Shown one piece after another: positions 1 through 8,683 of a stretch of DNA of 64,000 bases. This stretch comes from Fen731 sp964481885 (GTDB lineage Bacteria > Actinomycetota > Humimicrobiia > Humimicrobiales > Humimicrobiaceae): NCBI GenBank assembly GCA_964481885.1, contig CAYZUS010000008.1, forward strand, positions 1 to 64,000, given 5' to 3'. Under the pieces are notes generated by a model that saw nothing but the letters and a program-made list of their open reading frames with translations, ran no database searches and was not told the DNA's origin. Every line of letters starts with the position of its first letter. The first letter of the stretch is position 1. A program made the translations under genes and the position numbers.

Positions 1-1
1 T

Positions 2-73
2 TGGGGGATTATTGGGTATTGGTTCCTGGGCTATGCTGTCAAACTAACGAGTAAAAAGAAAAAACTCAATTAA
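2..73 (+). CDS. possible 3' fragment of an upstream gene
   Basis: Frame 2 from the window edge stays open for 23 codons and then stops. The peptide starts with an aromatic, hydrophobic run (WGIIGYWFLGYAV) and ends in a Lys-rich tail (KLTSKKKKLN), which looks like the last transmembrane helix and cytoplasmic tail of a membrane protein. The piece is too short to assign a family and could be chance, since frame 1 is also open for 17 codons. Only the sequence to the left would settle it. Confidence 0.3.
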   Translation, partial: WGIIGYWFLGYAVKLTSKKKKLN

Positions 74-414
74 TTTTTTTGAAATTATAATTTAAAATAT
101 TTTGGTTTATTGCTTCCAAAATAAAAAAGTTCTTGCATTTTTTAGTATAAGTATATAATATAATTTGAAAGGTTTTGTTAAAGTTTGTTTTCGGGTGAAA
201 TATTTCTTCATTTTTATTCAATTTTTCTTAAAAATTGACGATAAGTATTGTAAGGATTCTAATTAACTCCTGAATTTTTAAAAATAACTTTTAAATTCAC
301 AGAACCATAATTTTTTTTAATTTTATTATGCTTTTTTTTCACAAACTCATTTAAACTAACTATCCCCTTGAAAATTTGTTTAATTTTAAGGGATTTCGAA
401 AGGAGAAATACAAA
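74..414. other. AT-rich leader region upstream of rho, no gene
   Basis: About 340 bp with no plausible coding frame. A possible sigma70-type promoter lies at 133-159: TTGCAT, 15 bp, TATAAT, with a second overlapping TATAAT at 159-164. If used, it would give rho a leader of roughly 240-250 nt. Long leaders occur in other bacteria where Rho autoregulates its own mRNA. That link is inference; no attenuator hairpin was recognised here. Confidence 0.35.
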
Positions 415-2115
415 TTGTCAGAAGAATTAAAGGGGTTGACCAGGGGTAATCTGGAAAACAGGACTCTTACAGAGCTTAAGGATATTTCCAGAGAGCTTAA
501 TATCCGTGGAACATCAACTATTAAAAAAGAGGGACTTATTGAAAAAATCCTCGAACTTGCTGAAAGGCTCAACAAAGCGTTAAATTTCGGCGGGGTGCCT
601 TCAGAAGCAAGGGTAGAATCCCGAGAGGAAGCAAGGGTAGAATCCCGAGAGGAAGCAAAAGAAACATTTTACGCAGGTCAGGAATTTAAGGACCAGCAAA
701 AAGACATTCCAGTTGAAGCTAATGCTGAAACTTTTAAGGACGATACAATGCCGGCTTCAGCGGGAGAGCCATTTGTAAAAGAGATCCCCAGAATGACAGT
801 TGAAGATTTTGCTGATGAGGACGAAAATGAGGTCACAGAAGCCCAGGAGGGGCAGACCGAACATACAGGTTCTGGAAAAGCAGCAGGCAGAAGGGGCAGA
901 GACGAAGGTGCACCGGGAAGGTCCGCACACAGAGAAGCAGATTCTGAAAAAGCGTTTGAACCGGAGCTTGAAATATACGAAGAAAAAATGAAAGGTATTC
1001 TTGACATATTGTCTGAAGGATATGGATTTCTGCGTACCAGCGGATATCTTCAGGGGCCAAATGATATATATGTTTCACAGTCACAGATCCGAAGATTTCA
1101 CTTAAGGCAGGGAGATGAAGCCTACGGGGTTGTAAGACCGCCAAAAGACAGCGAAAAATACAATGCACTTCTAAGGATAGAAAAGGTAAATGATGTTGAT
1201 CCTGAGTTTATCAGAAAAAGAAAGCCCTTTGAGTCGCTTACACCTATCTATCCCATGGACAGGCTGATGCTTGAAACGCCTCATTCCAATATAACATCAA
1301 GGATAATTGACCTTGTTGCTCCAATTGGAAAGGGTCAGAGGGGCCTGATTGTTTCACCACCAAAAGCCGGCAAAACAACTATATTAAAAGATATTGCAAA
1401 CAGTGTTGCTACAAATAATCCTGAAGTCTATATAATGGTCCTGCTGGTTGATGAAAGGCCGGAGGAAGTAACTGACATGGAGAGGTCAGTAAAAGGAGAA
1501 GTTGTAAGCTCCACATTTGACCAGCCTTCAGAAAACCATATCCAGGTTGCAGAGTTAGTTCTGCAGCGAGCCAAAAGGCTTGTAGAGCATGGCAAAGATG
1601 TTCTTATATTGCTTGACAGCATTACCCGTCTTGCAAGGGCATATAACCTTTCTCTGCCTGCCAGCGGCAGGGTTCTTTCCGGCGGTGTCGATTCGACTGC
1701 GCTTTTCCCACCAAAAAGATTTTTTGGAGCAGCCAGAAATATAGAGTTTGGAGGAAGCCTTACTATTCTTGCAACTGCGCTTGTTGACACAGGCAGCAGG
1801 ATGGACGAAGTAATATTTGAGGAGTTTAAAGGTACCGGTAATATGGAAATTAACCTTGACAGGAAACTTGCAGATAAAAGGATATTTCCTGCAATTGACA
1901 TAACCCGTTCAGGAACCCGAAAAGAAGAACTCCTTATGGAGGAGGAAGAAGCAAAACAGGTATGGAAGCTAAGAAGGATATTGCATGATAAAGAATCTGA
2001 GGTTGCAATCGAGCAGCTTATAGACTACATCAGGAAAACCAAAACAAACCAGGACTTCCTTAATGTAATAAAAACAAGCCTTCAAAACAGCAAATCTTCC
2101 CTGAATACAAGGTGA
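415..2115 (+). CDS. rho: transcription termination factor Rho
   Basis: Hexameric RNA-dependent ATPase that terminates transcription at untranslated RNA. Domain order: Rho_N helical domain (about residues 1-45), an acidic low-complexity linker (about 55-190), the cold-shock RNA-binding domain (from about 195, including YGFLR), then the RecA-like ATPase with Walker A PPKAGKTT and Walker B LILLDSITR. The bicyclomycin-contact region PKRFFGAARN is also present. The TTG at 415 is preferred over an in-frame TTG 13 codons upstream because AAGGAG (400-405) lies 9 nt before it; this gives 566 residues. The linker holds a 24-bp tandem duplication (about 598-653) encoding two copies of EARVESRE. Long inserts between Rho_N and the RNA-binding domain are typical of actinobacterial Rho. 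rpmE follows, as in many Gram-positives. Confidence 0.97.
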   Translation: MSEELKGLTRGNLENRTLTELKDISRELNIRGTSTIKKEGLIEKILELAERLNKALNFGGVPSEARVESREEARVESREEAKETFYAGQEFKDQQKDIPVEANAETFKDDTMPASAGEPFVKEIPRMTVEDFADEDENEVTEAQEGQTEHTGSGKAAGRRGRDEGAPGRSAHREADSEKAFEPELEIYEEKMKGILDILSEGYGFLRTSGYLQGPNDIYVSQSQIRRFHLRQGDEAYGVVRPPKDSEKYNALLRIEKVNDVDPEFIRKRKPFESLTPIYPMDRLMLETPHSNITSRIIDLVAPIGKGQRGLIVSPPKAGKTTILKDIANSVATNNPEVYIMVLLVDERPEEVTDMERSVKGEVVSSTFDQPSENHIQVAELVLQRAKRLVEHGKDVLILLDSITRLARAYNLSLPASGRVLSGGVDSTALFPPKRFFGAARNIEFGGSLTILATALVDTGSRMDEVIFEEFKGTGNMEINLDRKLADKRIFPAIDITRSGTRKEELLMEEEEAKQVWKLRRILHDKESEVAIEQLIDYIRKTKTNQDFLNVIKTSLQNSKSSLNTR

Positions 2116-2175
2116 TGAATTAAAGTAAATAAATTATTTCCAGGAATTTGGATGAATTAAAGTAAATAAATTATT
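2114..2175 (+). repeat. direct repeat after rho
   Basis: The 24-25 bp segment starting GATGAATTAAAGTAAATAAA occurs twice, at 2114-2138 and 2151-2175. The first copy overlaps the rho stop codon. It is a simple short duplication with no hairpin or T-tract, so it is probably not a terminator. Confidence 0.7.
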
Positions 2176-2255
2176 CCATGGCAATATTTACTTAATATGT
2201 TCCGTGTGATAACATAACGATTTTGAAATTTTTAATAATTAAGAGGCTGATAAAT

Positions 2256-2471
2256 ATGAAAAAAGAAATACATCCGGCATATGATGATTGCCTGGTTTCC
2301 TGCTCATGCGGCAACACTTTTCAGACAAAGTCCACTAAAAAAGAGCTTCGTGTGGAAATTTGTTCAAACTGCCATCCGTTTTATACCGGAAAACAGAAAC
2401 TTGTTGATACGGGAGGCATGATAGACAGGTTCCAGAGAAGAATGAAGAAAGTTGAAAAAATAAAGAAGTAG
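2256..2471 (+). CDS. rpmE: 50S ribosomal protein L31 (zinc-binding form)
   Basis: Ribosomal protein bL31, 71 residues, at the inter-subunit bridge near the central protuberance. The start MKKEIHPAYDDC and the block GGMIDRFQRRMKK are diagnostic. Cysteines at 16, 18, 36 and 39 (CSC and CSNC) form the zinc site of the C+ version, so this is the form used when zinc is plentiful. The ATG at 2256 is chosen over an upstream in-frame ATG (2223) because it matches the family N-terminus and has GAGG about 10 nt upstream. It sits between rho and thyX, an order common in Gram-positive bacteria. Confidence 0.97.
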   Translation: MKKEIHPAYDDCLVSCSCGNTFQTKSTKKELRVEICSNCHPFYTGKQKLVDTGGMIDRFQRRMKKVEKIKK

Positions 2472-2697
2472 TAGAAGATTACAGAGTGGATTCTGTCACT
2501 GCTTTATTTCAATGTTTTATAGGACAGTTTTTTGGCTTTATGCTGATTTAACTGTCGATAAACTTTTCTGTTAAAATCTGTTAAATATATTTTTATTTAA
2601 TTTTTATTTTTGTCATAATAAAAATATTTATTAATATAAAAGTATTTATGTCGTTTTTCCTTTAAAGCTTGCATGATTTGTGAAAATTAGTTGACCT

Positions 2698-3381
2698 ATG
2701 AAAATAAAGCTCATCAAACATACCCCTGAACCTGAAAAAATGGTTGCTGTGGCTGCAAGGCTCTGCTATTCCCCTGTGGGCGTAGAACAGCTGCTGGAAG
2801 ATTTAAGCGTTGAAGAAGTAAACAAACTTGTAAGGTTTGTTGTCAAAAGCGGCCATTTAAGCACCACCGAACATATTTATTTTACTTTTGCAATTGAAGG
2901 AGTCTCTCGGGCCCTGACACATCAGTTAGTCAGACACAGGCTTGCTTCTTACAACCAGCAGTCGCAAAGGTATGTAAAGTTTCATGGAAATTATGAGCAT
3001 ATAGTTCCGCCATCGGTGAAAAATAATCCGCGAATCCTTCCGGGATATAATGCCCTTATTGAACAAATACATGATTTTTATGAAGAAATGCTCAAATCCG
3101 GTGTCGAAGCTGAAGATGCCAGATATATCCTGCCTAACGCATCAGAAACAAAAATAATCGTATCCATGAATGGAAGGGAACTGCTGCATTTTTTTACAGT
3201 CAGGTGCTGTAACAGGGCGCAATGGGAAATAAGAGAACTTGCAATAGGCATGCTGAAAAGCGTCAAACAGGTATGCCCAGTTGTTTTTGAAAAATCCGGG
3301 CCAAACTGCCTGAGGGGAGCCTGTCCTGAGGGTAAATTTACCTGCGAGTGTCCGCCGAAAGCGAGTGATTTTGATGTCTGA
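2698..3381 (+). CDS. thyX: flavin-dependent thymidylate synthase ThyX
   Basis: FAD-dependent thymidylate synthase (EC 2.1.1.148). It methylates dUMP to dTMP using methylene-tetrahydrofolate and NADPH. The signature motif is complete at residues 79-92 (RHRLASYNQQSQRY, fitting RHRxxSxNxxSxRY). Length is 227 residues, within the family range. No strong ribosome-binding site precedes the ATG. The stop overlaps the start of the DUF1385 gene, so the two are probably co-transcribed. No thyA is seen here. A dCMP deaminase at 12.5 kb could supply dUMP for this enzyme (inference). Confidence 0.96.
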   Translation: MKIKLIKHTPEPEKMVAVAARLCYSPVGVEQLLEDLSVEEVNKLVRFVVKSGHLSTTEHIYFTFAIEGVSRALTHQLVRHRLASYNQQSQRYVKFHGNYEHIVPPSVKNNPRILPGYNALIEQIHDFYEEMLKSGVEAEDARYILPNASETKIIVSMNGRELLHFFTVRCCNRAQWEIRELAIGMLKSVKQVCPVVFEKSGPNCLRGACPEGKFTCECPPKASDFDV

Positions 3382-4486
3382 GATTAAAGATAATGCATCT
3401 GCCACAAAAGAGGGTATTCTCATTTCAAAAGATAAAAATGAATTGCCGGATGGCGGCGTTTCATCTAAAGATATATTAAATAATAACACTTCAAATCCGG
3501 TAACCCCTGATTCCTCCGGTTTATCCGGGCCCAAACAGCATGATTTAAAAAAGCTTAATGTGGGCGGACAGGCTGTACTTGAAGGTGTCATGATGAGAAG
3601 CAGGCGTTTTTGGGCCGTTGCAGTCAGAAAACCTGACGATACGATTGGCTGCGGTGTTTTTAAGGAGATATCTGTTACCAACAGGAAAAAAGCACTGGGT
3701 TGGCCTTTTATAAGGGGTATTGTCATGCTCGTGGAAAATATGTCCCTGGGGTTTAGAGCCCTTAGCTATTCAGTTAATGAATCGACCGGTGAAGATATAC
3801 AGATTTCAAAAGGACAGATGAGCATATCCGTTGTTGTTGCCGTCATATTTACAGTCGGGGTGTTTTTCATTCTCCCTACTGTCATAGGACGGACTTTCAG
3901 CAATATTATTGTAAATCCAATCCTTTACAACCTTCTGGAAGGACTTATAAGGATTGCTTTTCTGGTTGGTTATATAGCTCTTATATCTTTCATGAAAGAT
4001 ATAAAAAGGTTGTTTCAGTACCATGGAGCCGAGCACAAGACAATCCAGGCATATGAGAATGGCGAAGAGCTTATACCTGAAAACGTAAAAAAGTATTCAA
4101 GGCTTCACTTAAGATGCGGCACAAGCTTTTTGCTTATCGTAATGGTTGTTGCGCTTATAGTGTATGCGCTTATAAGTGCGCTTTTCGGCAAACCGGATCT
4201 TTATTTAAAAATTATAGAAAGAGTCGTCCTAATGCCTGTCATTGCCGGAATATCATACGAGTTAATAAGGCTCGCTGGGAAATACGGTCGTTTTAAAATC
4301 ATAAAGATACTTTTTTATCCTGGACTTTTGCTGCAGAAGATAACAACAAGGGAACCTGACGAAAAGCAGCTTGAGGTTGCGATAGTGTCATTAAATAAAA
4401 TCCTTGAATCCGAGCTCAGCGAGCCGGAAAATATAATAGAAAAAAAGATTGTGGACAGAGAAGACGAAGTATCTGTAAATGCCTGA
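3374..4486 (+). CDS. DUF1385 membrane protein (YqhQ-like)
   Basis: Integral membrane protein of the DUF1385 family (Bacillus YqhQ); its molecular function is not established. The family block VGGQAVLEGVMMRS starts near residue 60 and is followed by a hydrophobic helix pair (about residues 145-215), a polar YHGAEHKTI motif with HGAEH, and two more membrane segments. The first 55 residues are a Ser/Asp/Asn-rich extension not needed for the fold. The ATG at 3374 overlaps the thyX stop by 8 nt, implying translational coupling. This family commonly sits between rpmE and prfA in Gram-positives, as here. Confidence 0.9.
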   Translation: MSEIKDNASATKEGILISKDKNELPDGGVSSKDILNNNTSNPVTPDSSGLSGPKQHDLKKLNVGGQAVLEGVMMRSRRFWAVAVRKPDDTIGCGVFKEISVTNRKKALGWPFIRGIVMLVENMSLGFRALSYSVNESTGEDIQISKGQMSISVVVAVIFTVGVFFILPTVIGRTFSNIIVNPILYNLLEGLIRIAFLVGYIALISFMKDIKRLFQYHGAEHKTIQAYENGEELIPENVKKYSRLHLRCGTSFLLIVMVVALIVYALISALFGKPDLYLKIIERVVLMPVIAGISYELIRLAGKYGRFKIIKILFYPGLLLQKITTREPDEKQLEVAIVSLNKILESELSEPENIIEKKIVDREDEVSVNA

Positions 4487-4570
4487 AAAATTTATAAAAT
4501 TACTGCTTTAAGACTTTTTGCTGTGTAATATTAATATATATGTTTAAATTCGTTTCCCCGGGTGTATATA

Positions 4571-5650
4571 ATGGTTGATTTGCTTGAAAAACTTAAAAGT
4601 TATGAAGATGCATACGACAAGTTCCTTGAACAGCTCGGAAACTCTGACGTTTCCCAGGATCCCGAAAAAATAAAAGAATATGGAAGAAAACTGTCTGACA
4701 TAGAAGAAATCGTCCAGATTGGCAAAAAGTACAGAAAAGCAAGAGATTCTTTTGATGACACAAAGGAAATGCTTAAAAATGAAAAAGACGAAGAAATGAA
4801 GGGGTATTTTTCTGAAGAGTTTGAAAAGAATAAAGCTGAGGTTGAAAAACTTGAAAAACAAATTCTTATATATCTGACCCCGAAAGATCCGAATGATGCA
4901 AAAAATGTAATCATCGAAATCCGTGCAGGTGCCGGTGGTGACGAAGCGGGGCTTTTCGCCGCTGTACTTTTCAGAATGTATACAAAATATGCCGAAAACA
5001 GAAGATGGAAACACAGTGTTTTAAGCTCAAGCTCTCAGGGTGTAGGAGGTTTTAAGGAAATAATCTTTGATGTTGAAGGAAAGAGTGTCTATTCAGACAT
5101 GAAGTATGAGTCTGGGGTTCACAGAGTCCAGAGGGTTCCGGTAACAGACTCCGGCGGCAGGATCCATACATCAACAGCCACTGTCGCTGTTCTTCCAGAA
5201 GCTGAAGAAGTCGATGTAAAAATTGAGCTTCAGGACATTCGCATCGATGTTTACCGTTCGTCGGGCCCCGGCGGTCAGTCGGTCAATACTACTGATTCTG
5301 CAGTGAGGATCACCCATGTGCCGACAGGGCTTGTGGTTTCCTGCCAGGATGAAAAATCTCAGCTGCAAAACAAGGAAAAAGCTTTTAAAATCCTGCGTGC
5401 GCGCATTCAGGAAAGCGAAGAACAAAAGAAGTCTGATGAGCAGACAAAAAACAGGCGGCTTCAGATAGGCACCGGAGACAGGAGTGAGAGAATAAGGACC
5501 TATAATTATCCCCAGGTAAGGATAACGGATCACAGGATAAATTTAACTCTCTATAAATTTGAAGATGTTCTTGAAGGCGGCCTGGAAGAGCTTGTTGATG
5601 CCCTGAGAACTGCCGACAATGAGAAAAAATTGGAAAAGCTGGAAATTTAG
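4571..5650 (+). CDS. prfA: peptide chain release factor 1
   Basis: Class I release factor that reads UAA and UAG and triggers peptidyl-tRNA hydrolysis. The GGQ motif is at residues 234-236 (SSGPGGQSVNTTDSAV). The codon-recognition tripeptide PVT at 190-192 fits the RF1 PxT signature rather than the RF2 SPF signature. Length is 359 residues, normal for RF1. The ATG at 4571 is preferred to a GTG three codons upstream; neither has a clear Shine-Dalgarno site. The gene overlaps the prmC reading frame region and is followed directly by prmC, whose product methylates the GGQ glutamine. Confidence 0.97.
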   Translation: MVDLLEKLKSYEDAYDKFLEQLGNSDVSQDPEKIKEYGRKLSDIEEIVQIGKKYRKARDSFDDTKEMLKNEKDEEMKGYFSEEFEKNKAEVEKLEKQILIYLTPKDPNDAKNVIIEIRAGAGGDEAGLFAAVLFRMYTKYAENRRWKHSVLSSSSQGVGGFKEIIFDVEGKSVYSDMKYESGVHRVQRVPVTDSGGRIHTSTATVAVLPEAEEVDVKIELQDIRIDVYRSSGPGGQSVNTTDSAVRITHVPTGLVVSCQDEKSQLQNKEKAFKILRARIQESEEQKKSDEQTKNRRLQIGTGDRSERIRTYNYPQVRITDHRINLTLYKFEDVLEGGLEELVDALRTADNEKKLEKLEI

Positions 5651-5666
5651 TACAGGAGCTTTTTTA

Positions 5667-6959
5667 TTGCAGGATATCAAAAAAACATGGGACGTTAAAA
5701 GCCTTCTGAGCTGGTCACAGGAGTATTTTATTTCAAAGGGTATAAATCAGCCCAAGCTATCTTCCGAACTTCTTTTAGCTGACGCTTTAAACTTTACAAG
5801 GATGCAGATATATCTTAATTTTGACCACATACCCGCCCAAAAAGAACTTTCAAAATTCAGGGAATATATCCTAAAAAGGGTAGAACATATGCCCATTCAA
5901 TACATACTCAGGAAAGCATTCTTCAGAAACCTGGAGCTGTATGTAGACGAAAATGTCCTGATTCCCAGGCCCGAAACCGAGCTTTTGGTTGACAGAGCTT
6001 TAAATATCATTTCAGATATTGTGAAGGAAAAGGTGGCAGGGCTGGGCGATTTTTCTGTTGCAGATTTGCCTGATAGGCCGGCCATAAGTTTAAATATTCT
6101 TGAAATAGGCACAGGAAGCGGAGCCATAGCGCTTAGCATAATAAAGGAAGCCAAAGCATTTATTGCAAAATCACTGCTCGATGCCGAAAAAAACAGCTTA
6201 AACAAAATTACAGGCAGGGAAAATGAGCCGACCGTCAGCCATTTGGCTGAGAACAGTTCTTCTGTCGTGTCGTCTGACAAGTCAGGTGGCCCGGAGTCAG
6301 AAGTTATTCGGTCAGGCAGCATCAGGTCCGATGGCGCCAGGTCAGGTGGCCCGGAACCTGAAGTATCCGAGTCAGATATCCTTAAGCCTGAGGCTCCCAG
6401 ACCAGTCTCCTTCAAGTCTTTTAATGCCTTGCAGGCAACTGAAATTGTCTCTCTTGTAAAATTAAAAATAACCGCAACAGAAAAAAGCCATGAGGCCCTT
6501 GAAGTGGCGCTTAAAAATGCAAAAAACCTGCTGACAGAAGAAGAGATAAAAGAGGCAGATTTTATCGAAGCCGATATAATACCATCCGAAAACTCTGCAT
6601 TTATAAATGAGTATAAAGGAAATACAGGAGAGGTTAATGGAAAAATAAATATTGTAATTTCAAATCCTCCATACATTTCTGAAAAGAACTATGCCGGACT
6701 GCCCCGGGAAGTAAGGGATTTTGAGCCAAAATGTGCACTTTTTGCCGGTGAAAACGGCCTTGAGATATACAAAAAGATACTGGAAGAGTCACAGGGCCTT
6801 TTTGGCAGCGGACCTTTCTTTATTGTCTTTGAGATTGATCCGAACGTCAGTCCGGACCTGCAAAAATATATTTCAGAGAGTATGGAGCCGGGCAGGGCAA
6901 TTATCGAAATATATAAAGATTATAATCAGCTGGACAGGATAATGGTTATAAAAATTTGA
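5667..6959 (+). CDS. prmC: release-factor glutamine methyltransferase PrmC, with large insertion
   Basis: SAM-dependent N5-glutamine methyltransferase acting on the GGQ glutamine of release factors (EC 2.1.1.297). SAM motif I EIGTGSG is at about residues 146-152 and the catalytic NPPY at 333-336. The usual helical N-domain precedes them. At 430 residues it is about 150 longer than typical. The extra length lies mostly between motif I and motif II (about residues 165-275) and is Ser/Gly/Pro/Glu-rich, with near-repeated units such as SGGPESEV and SGGPEPEV. The Rossmann strand resumes at KITATEKSHEALEVALKNA. The TTG start at 5667 has AGGAG 8 nt upstream, 17 bp after the prfA stop; an ATG at 5619 inside prfA is less likely. 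Confidence 0.93.
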   Translation: MQDIKKTWDVKSLLSWSQEYFISKGINQPKLSSELLLADALNFTRMQIYLNFDHIPAQKELSKFREYILKRVEHMPIQYILRKAFFRNLELYVDENVLIPRPETELLVDRALNIISDIVKEKVAGLGDFSVADLPDRPAISLNILEIGTGSGAIALSIIKEAKAFIAKSLLDAEKNSLNKITGRENEPTVSHLAENSSSVVSSDKSGGPESEVIRSGSIRSDGARSGGPEPEVSESDILKPEAPRPVSFKSFNALQATEIVSLVKLKITATEKSHEALEVALKNAKNLLTEEEIKEADFIEADIIPSENSAFINEYKGNTGEVNGKINIVISNPPYISEKNYAGLPREVRDFEPKCALFAGENGLEIYKKILEESQGLFGSGPFFIVFEIDPNVSPDLQKYISESMEPGRAIIEIYKDYNQLDRIMVIKI

Positions 6960-7033
6960 AAGTGTATGCGTTTGAGTTTTATTTTTAATAATGCTAATAT
7001 TTTTACTAATTTTTAACCGGCGGGAGGAATAAA

Positions 7034-8338
7034 TTGAACAATACAATAGTTGCCCTGGTGATTTTTGTCCTGACTTATGTAGCTATAATTACCGAGAAAG
7101 TTAACAGGACAGTAGTTGCATTTGCCGGTGGCCTGGCTTTAATACTTTTCAAGATATTTACTTTAAATGATGCCATATCATTTGTAAGCTGGGAAACCAT
7201 AGGACTGTTGTTTGGAATGTTTATAATAGTAACTGCACTTTCACTTGCAGGATTATTTACATATCTTGCACTTAAAATAGCAAAGTGGCTCAAATATTCA
7301 CCCACACTCATATTTATTGTTTTTCCGATTGTTACTTTCTTTCTGGCTGCATTCATGGACAGCATCACTGTAATGCTGTTTTTTACCGCCCTTACTTTTG
7401 AATTGTGCAGGATGCTCAAAATCGATGCTGTGCCGCTTATCATAACTGAAGTCTGCATGGCAAATATCGGGGGCTCGTCAACTCTTGTAGGGGATCCGCC
7501 AAATGTCATTCTTGGCTTAAAACTTGGTTTTTATTTTAATGATTTTATCATTCATAACGGTCCGATAGCGCTTATTGCGGGGGCTGCGTGCCTTTTTTAC
7601 TGCTTTGCAGTTTCAAGAAAATCCATGGTTCCAAAAGGCGCAGTTTCCATACAGGAGCTTGAGAAAATGAAACCTGAAGAAGCCATTACAGACAAAAGGC
7701 AGCTTATTGCGGGCCTTGTAGCTTTTGGGGTTGCTGTATTGTTGCTGGTAACTCACACATACATTGAAAAATTCTTTCATTATCCACTGACTGTGCCCCT
7801 GGCTGCAATGGTGCCAGCATTTGTCATGCTGATATTTTTGGGCAAAAAAAGCGGGGAAGTCATTATCAAGGTGGATTATGAAATAATCTTATTTTTTATA
7901 GGCCTCTTTGTAGTCGTGGGAGGGCTTGAGCATACCGGCGCAATAAAAATATTCGCAGAGTTTGTAACTAACGCATTCCTTAACAATCATATGGGACTTG
8001 TAAGCACGCTTCTCTGGACATCCGGTTTTGCAAGCGGAATAATAGATAATGTGCCGTTTGCACTTTCCATGGCATATGTGCTTGATAATATTGTCAAGTT
8101 CGCGGGAGTGCCTGCGCTTGGGATTCTGGTATGGGCCACATCGCTTGGTACAGATATAGGCGGCAATTTTACACCAATAGGAGCTTCTGCAAATGTGGTT
8201 GCATACAGCACAATGGAGCGAAAGGGCCAGATTATCGGTTGGGGAAGATGGTTAAAGCTTGCTGTTCCGGCGACTTTTATATCGCTGATAATTTGTAACC
8301 TTGCATTATGGGCAAAATACGCAATAGGATTTTATTGA
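7034..8338 (+). CDS. ArsB/NhaD-type ion permease
   Basis: Polytopic inner-membrane transporter of the ion transporter superfamily (ArsB/NhaD/CitMHS-like), 434 residues with about 11 hydrophobic segments. Two inverted halves each carry a conserved hairpin: GGSSTLVGDPPNVILG near residue 150 and GTDIGGNFTPIGASANVVAY near residue 375. Substrate cannot be told from sequence: arsenite, sodium/proton exchange or anion uptake are all possible. No arsR, arsC or arsA neighbour supports arsenite. The TTG start at 7034 is preceded by GGAGG at 7023-7027. It follows prmC by 74 bp and may be its own unit. Confidence 0.88.
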   Translation: MNNTIVALVIFVLTYVAIITEKVNRTVVAFAGGLALILFKIFTLNDAISFVSWETIGLLFGMFIIVTALSLAGLFTYLALKIAKWLKYSPTLIFIVFPIVTFFLAAFMDSITVMLFFTALTFELCRMLKIDAVPLIITEVCMANIGGSSTLVGDPPNVILGLKLGFYFNDFIIHNGPIALIAGAACLFYCFAVSRKSMVPKGAVSIQELEKMKPEEAITDKRQLIAGLVAFGVAVLLLVTHTYIEKFFHYPLTVPLAAMVPAFVMLIFLGKKSGEVIIKVDYEIILFFIGLFVVVGGLEHTGAIKIFAEFVTNAFLNNHMGLVSTLLWTSGFASGIIDNVPFALSMAYVLDNIVKFAGVPALGILVWATSLGTDIGGNFTPIGASANVVAYSTMERKGQIIGWGRWLKLAVPATFISLIICNLALWAKYAIGFY

Positions 8339-8663
8339 TAAATTGACTTGTTTTGTCAGCAAATATACGAATACCGCAGCAGCCCGGGGCCATATATCTG
8401 ATTGATTGTTTGGGCATGCGTTGAAATTCCGATTGTTTAAGGAGGCTCCTTTTGTATGGCCAGCTTAAACATGTTTGCTGCATATTCGAATAAACACGGT
8501 CCGCAAAACTCGGTTTTTCATATTAATGCAGGCATCGCGAACAATCAGGGGAAACCTGTTCGCTGCCAAAGGGCATGCTCACTTAAGGCTTGCCTGCTCG
8601 GATAAACAGTTTGCAGTAATACGGCACTACATATTTGGATAAACAGGTTGCAGTAATTCGGCA
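8339..8663. other. convergent intergenic region with inverted and tandem repeats
   Basis: The permease and glyA converge here. No coding frame is convincing. An inverted repeat GCGAACA/TGTTCGC (8537-8543 and 8557-8563) is extended by outer GGCA/TGCC arms with a 2-nt bulge. It could act as a terminator hairpin, although no T-tract follows. A 37-bp tandem duplication occupies the end next to glyA. Confidence 0.4.
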
Positions 8664-8683
8664 CTACATATTTGGATAAACAG
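8600..8683. repeat. 37-bp tandem duplication reaching into the glyA 3' end
   Basis: Two 37-bp copies starting GGATAAACAG lie at 8600-8636 and 8637-8673 with two mismatches, followed by a third partial copy at 8674-8683. The second copy contains the glyA stop codon (8664-8666, minus strand), so the unit is a duplicate of the glyA terminus plus its downstream flank. Confidence 0.85.

Noticed and set aside
6160..6500. intein in PrmC
   Set aside because: The insert is too short and low-complexity, with none of the intein splice-junction Cys/Ser/HN pattern or endonuclease motifs.
7034..8338. arsenite efflux assignment (arsB) for the permease
   Set aside because: The family fold fits, but there are no ars neighbours and several substrates are possible, so no symbol was given.
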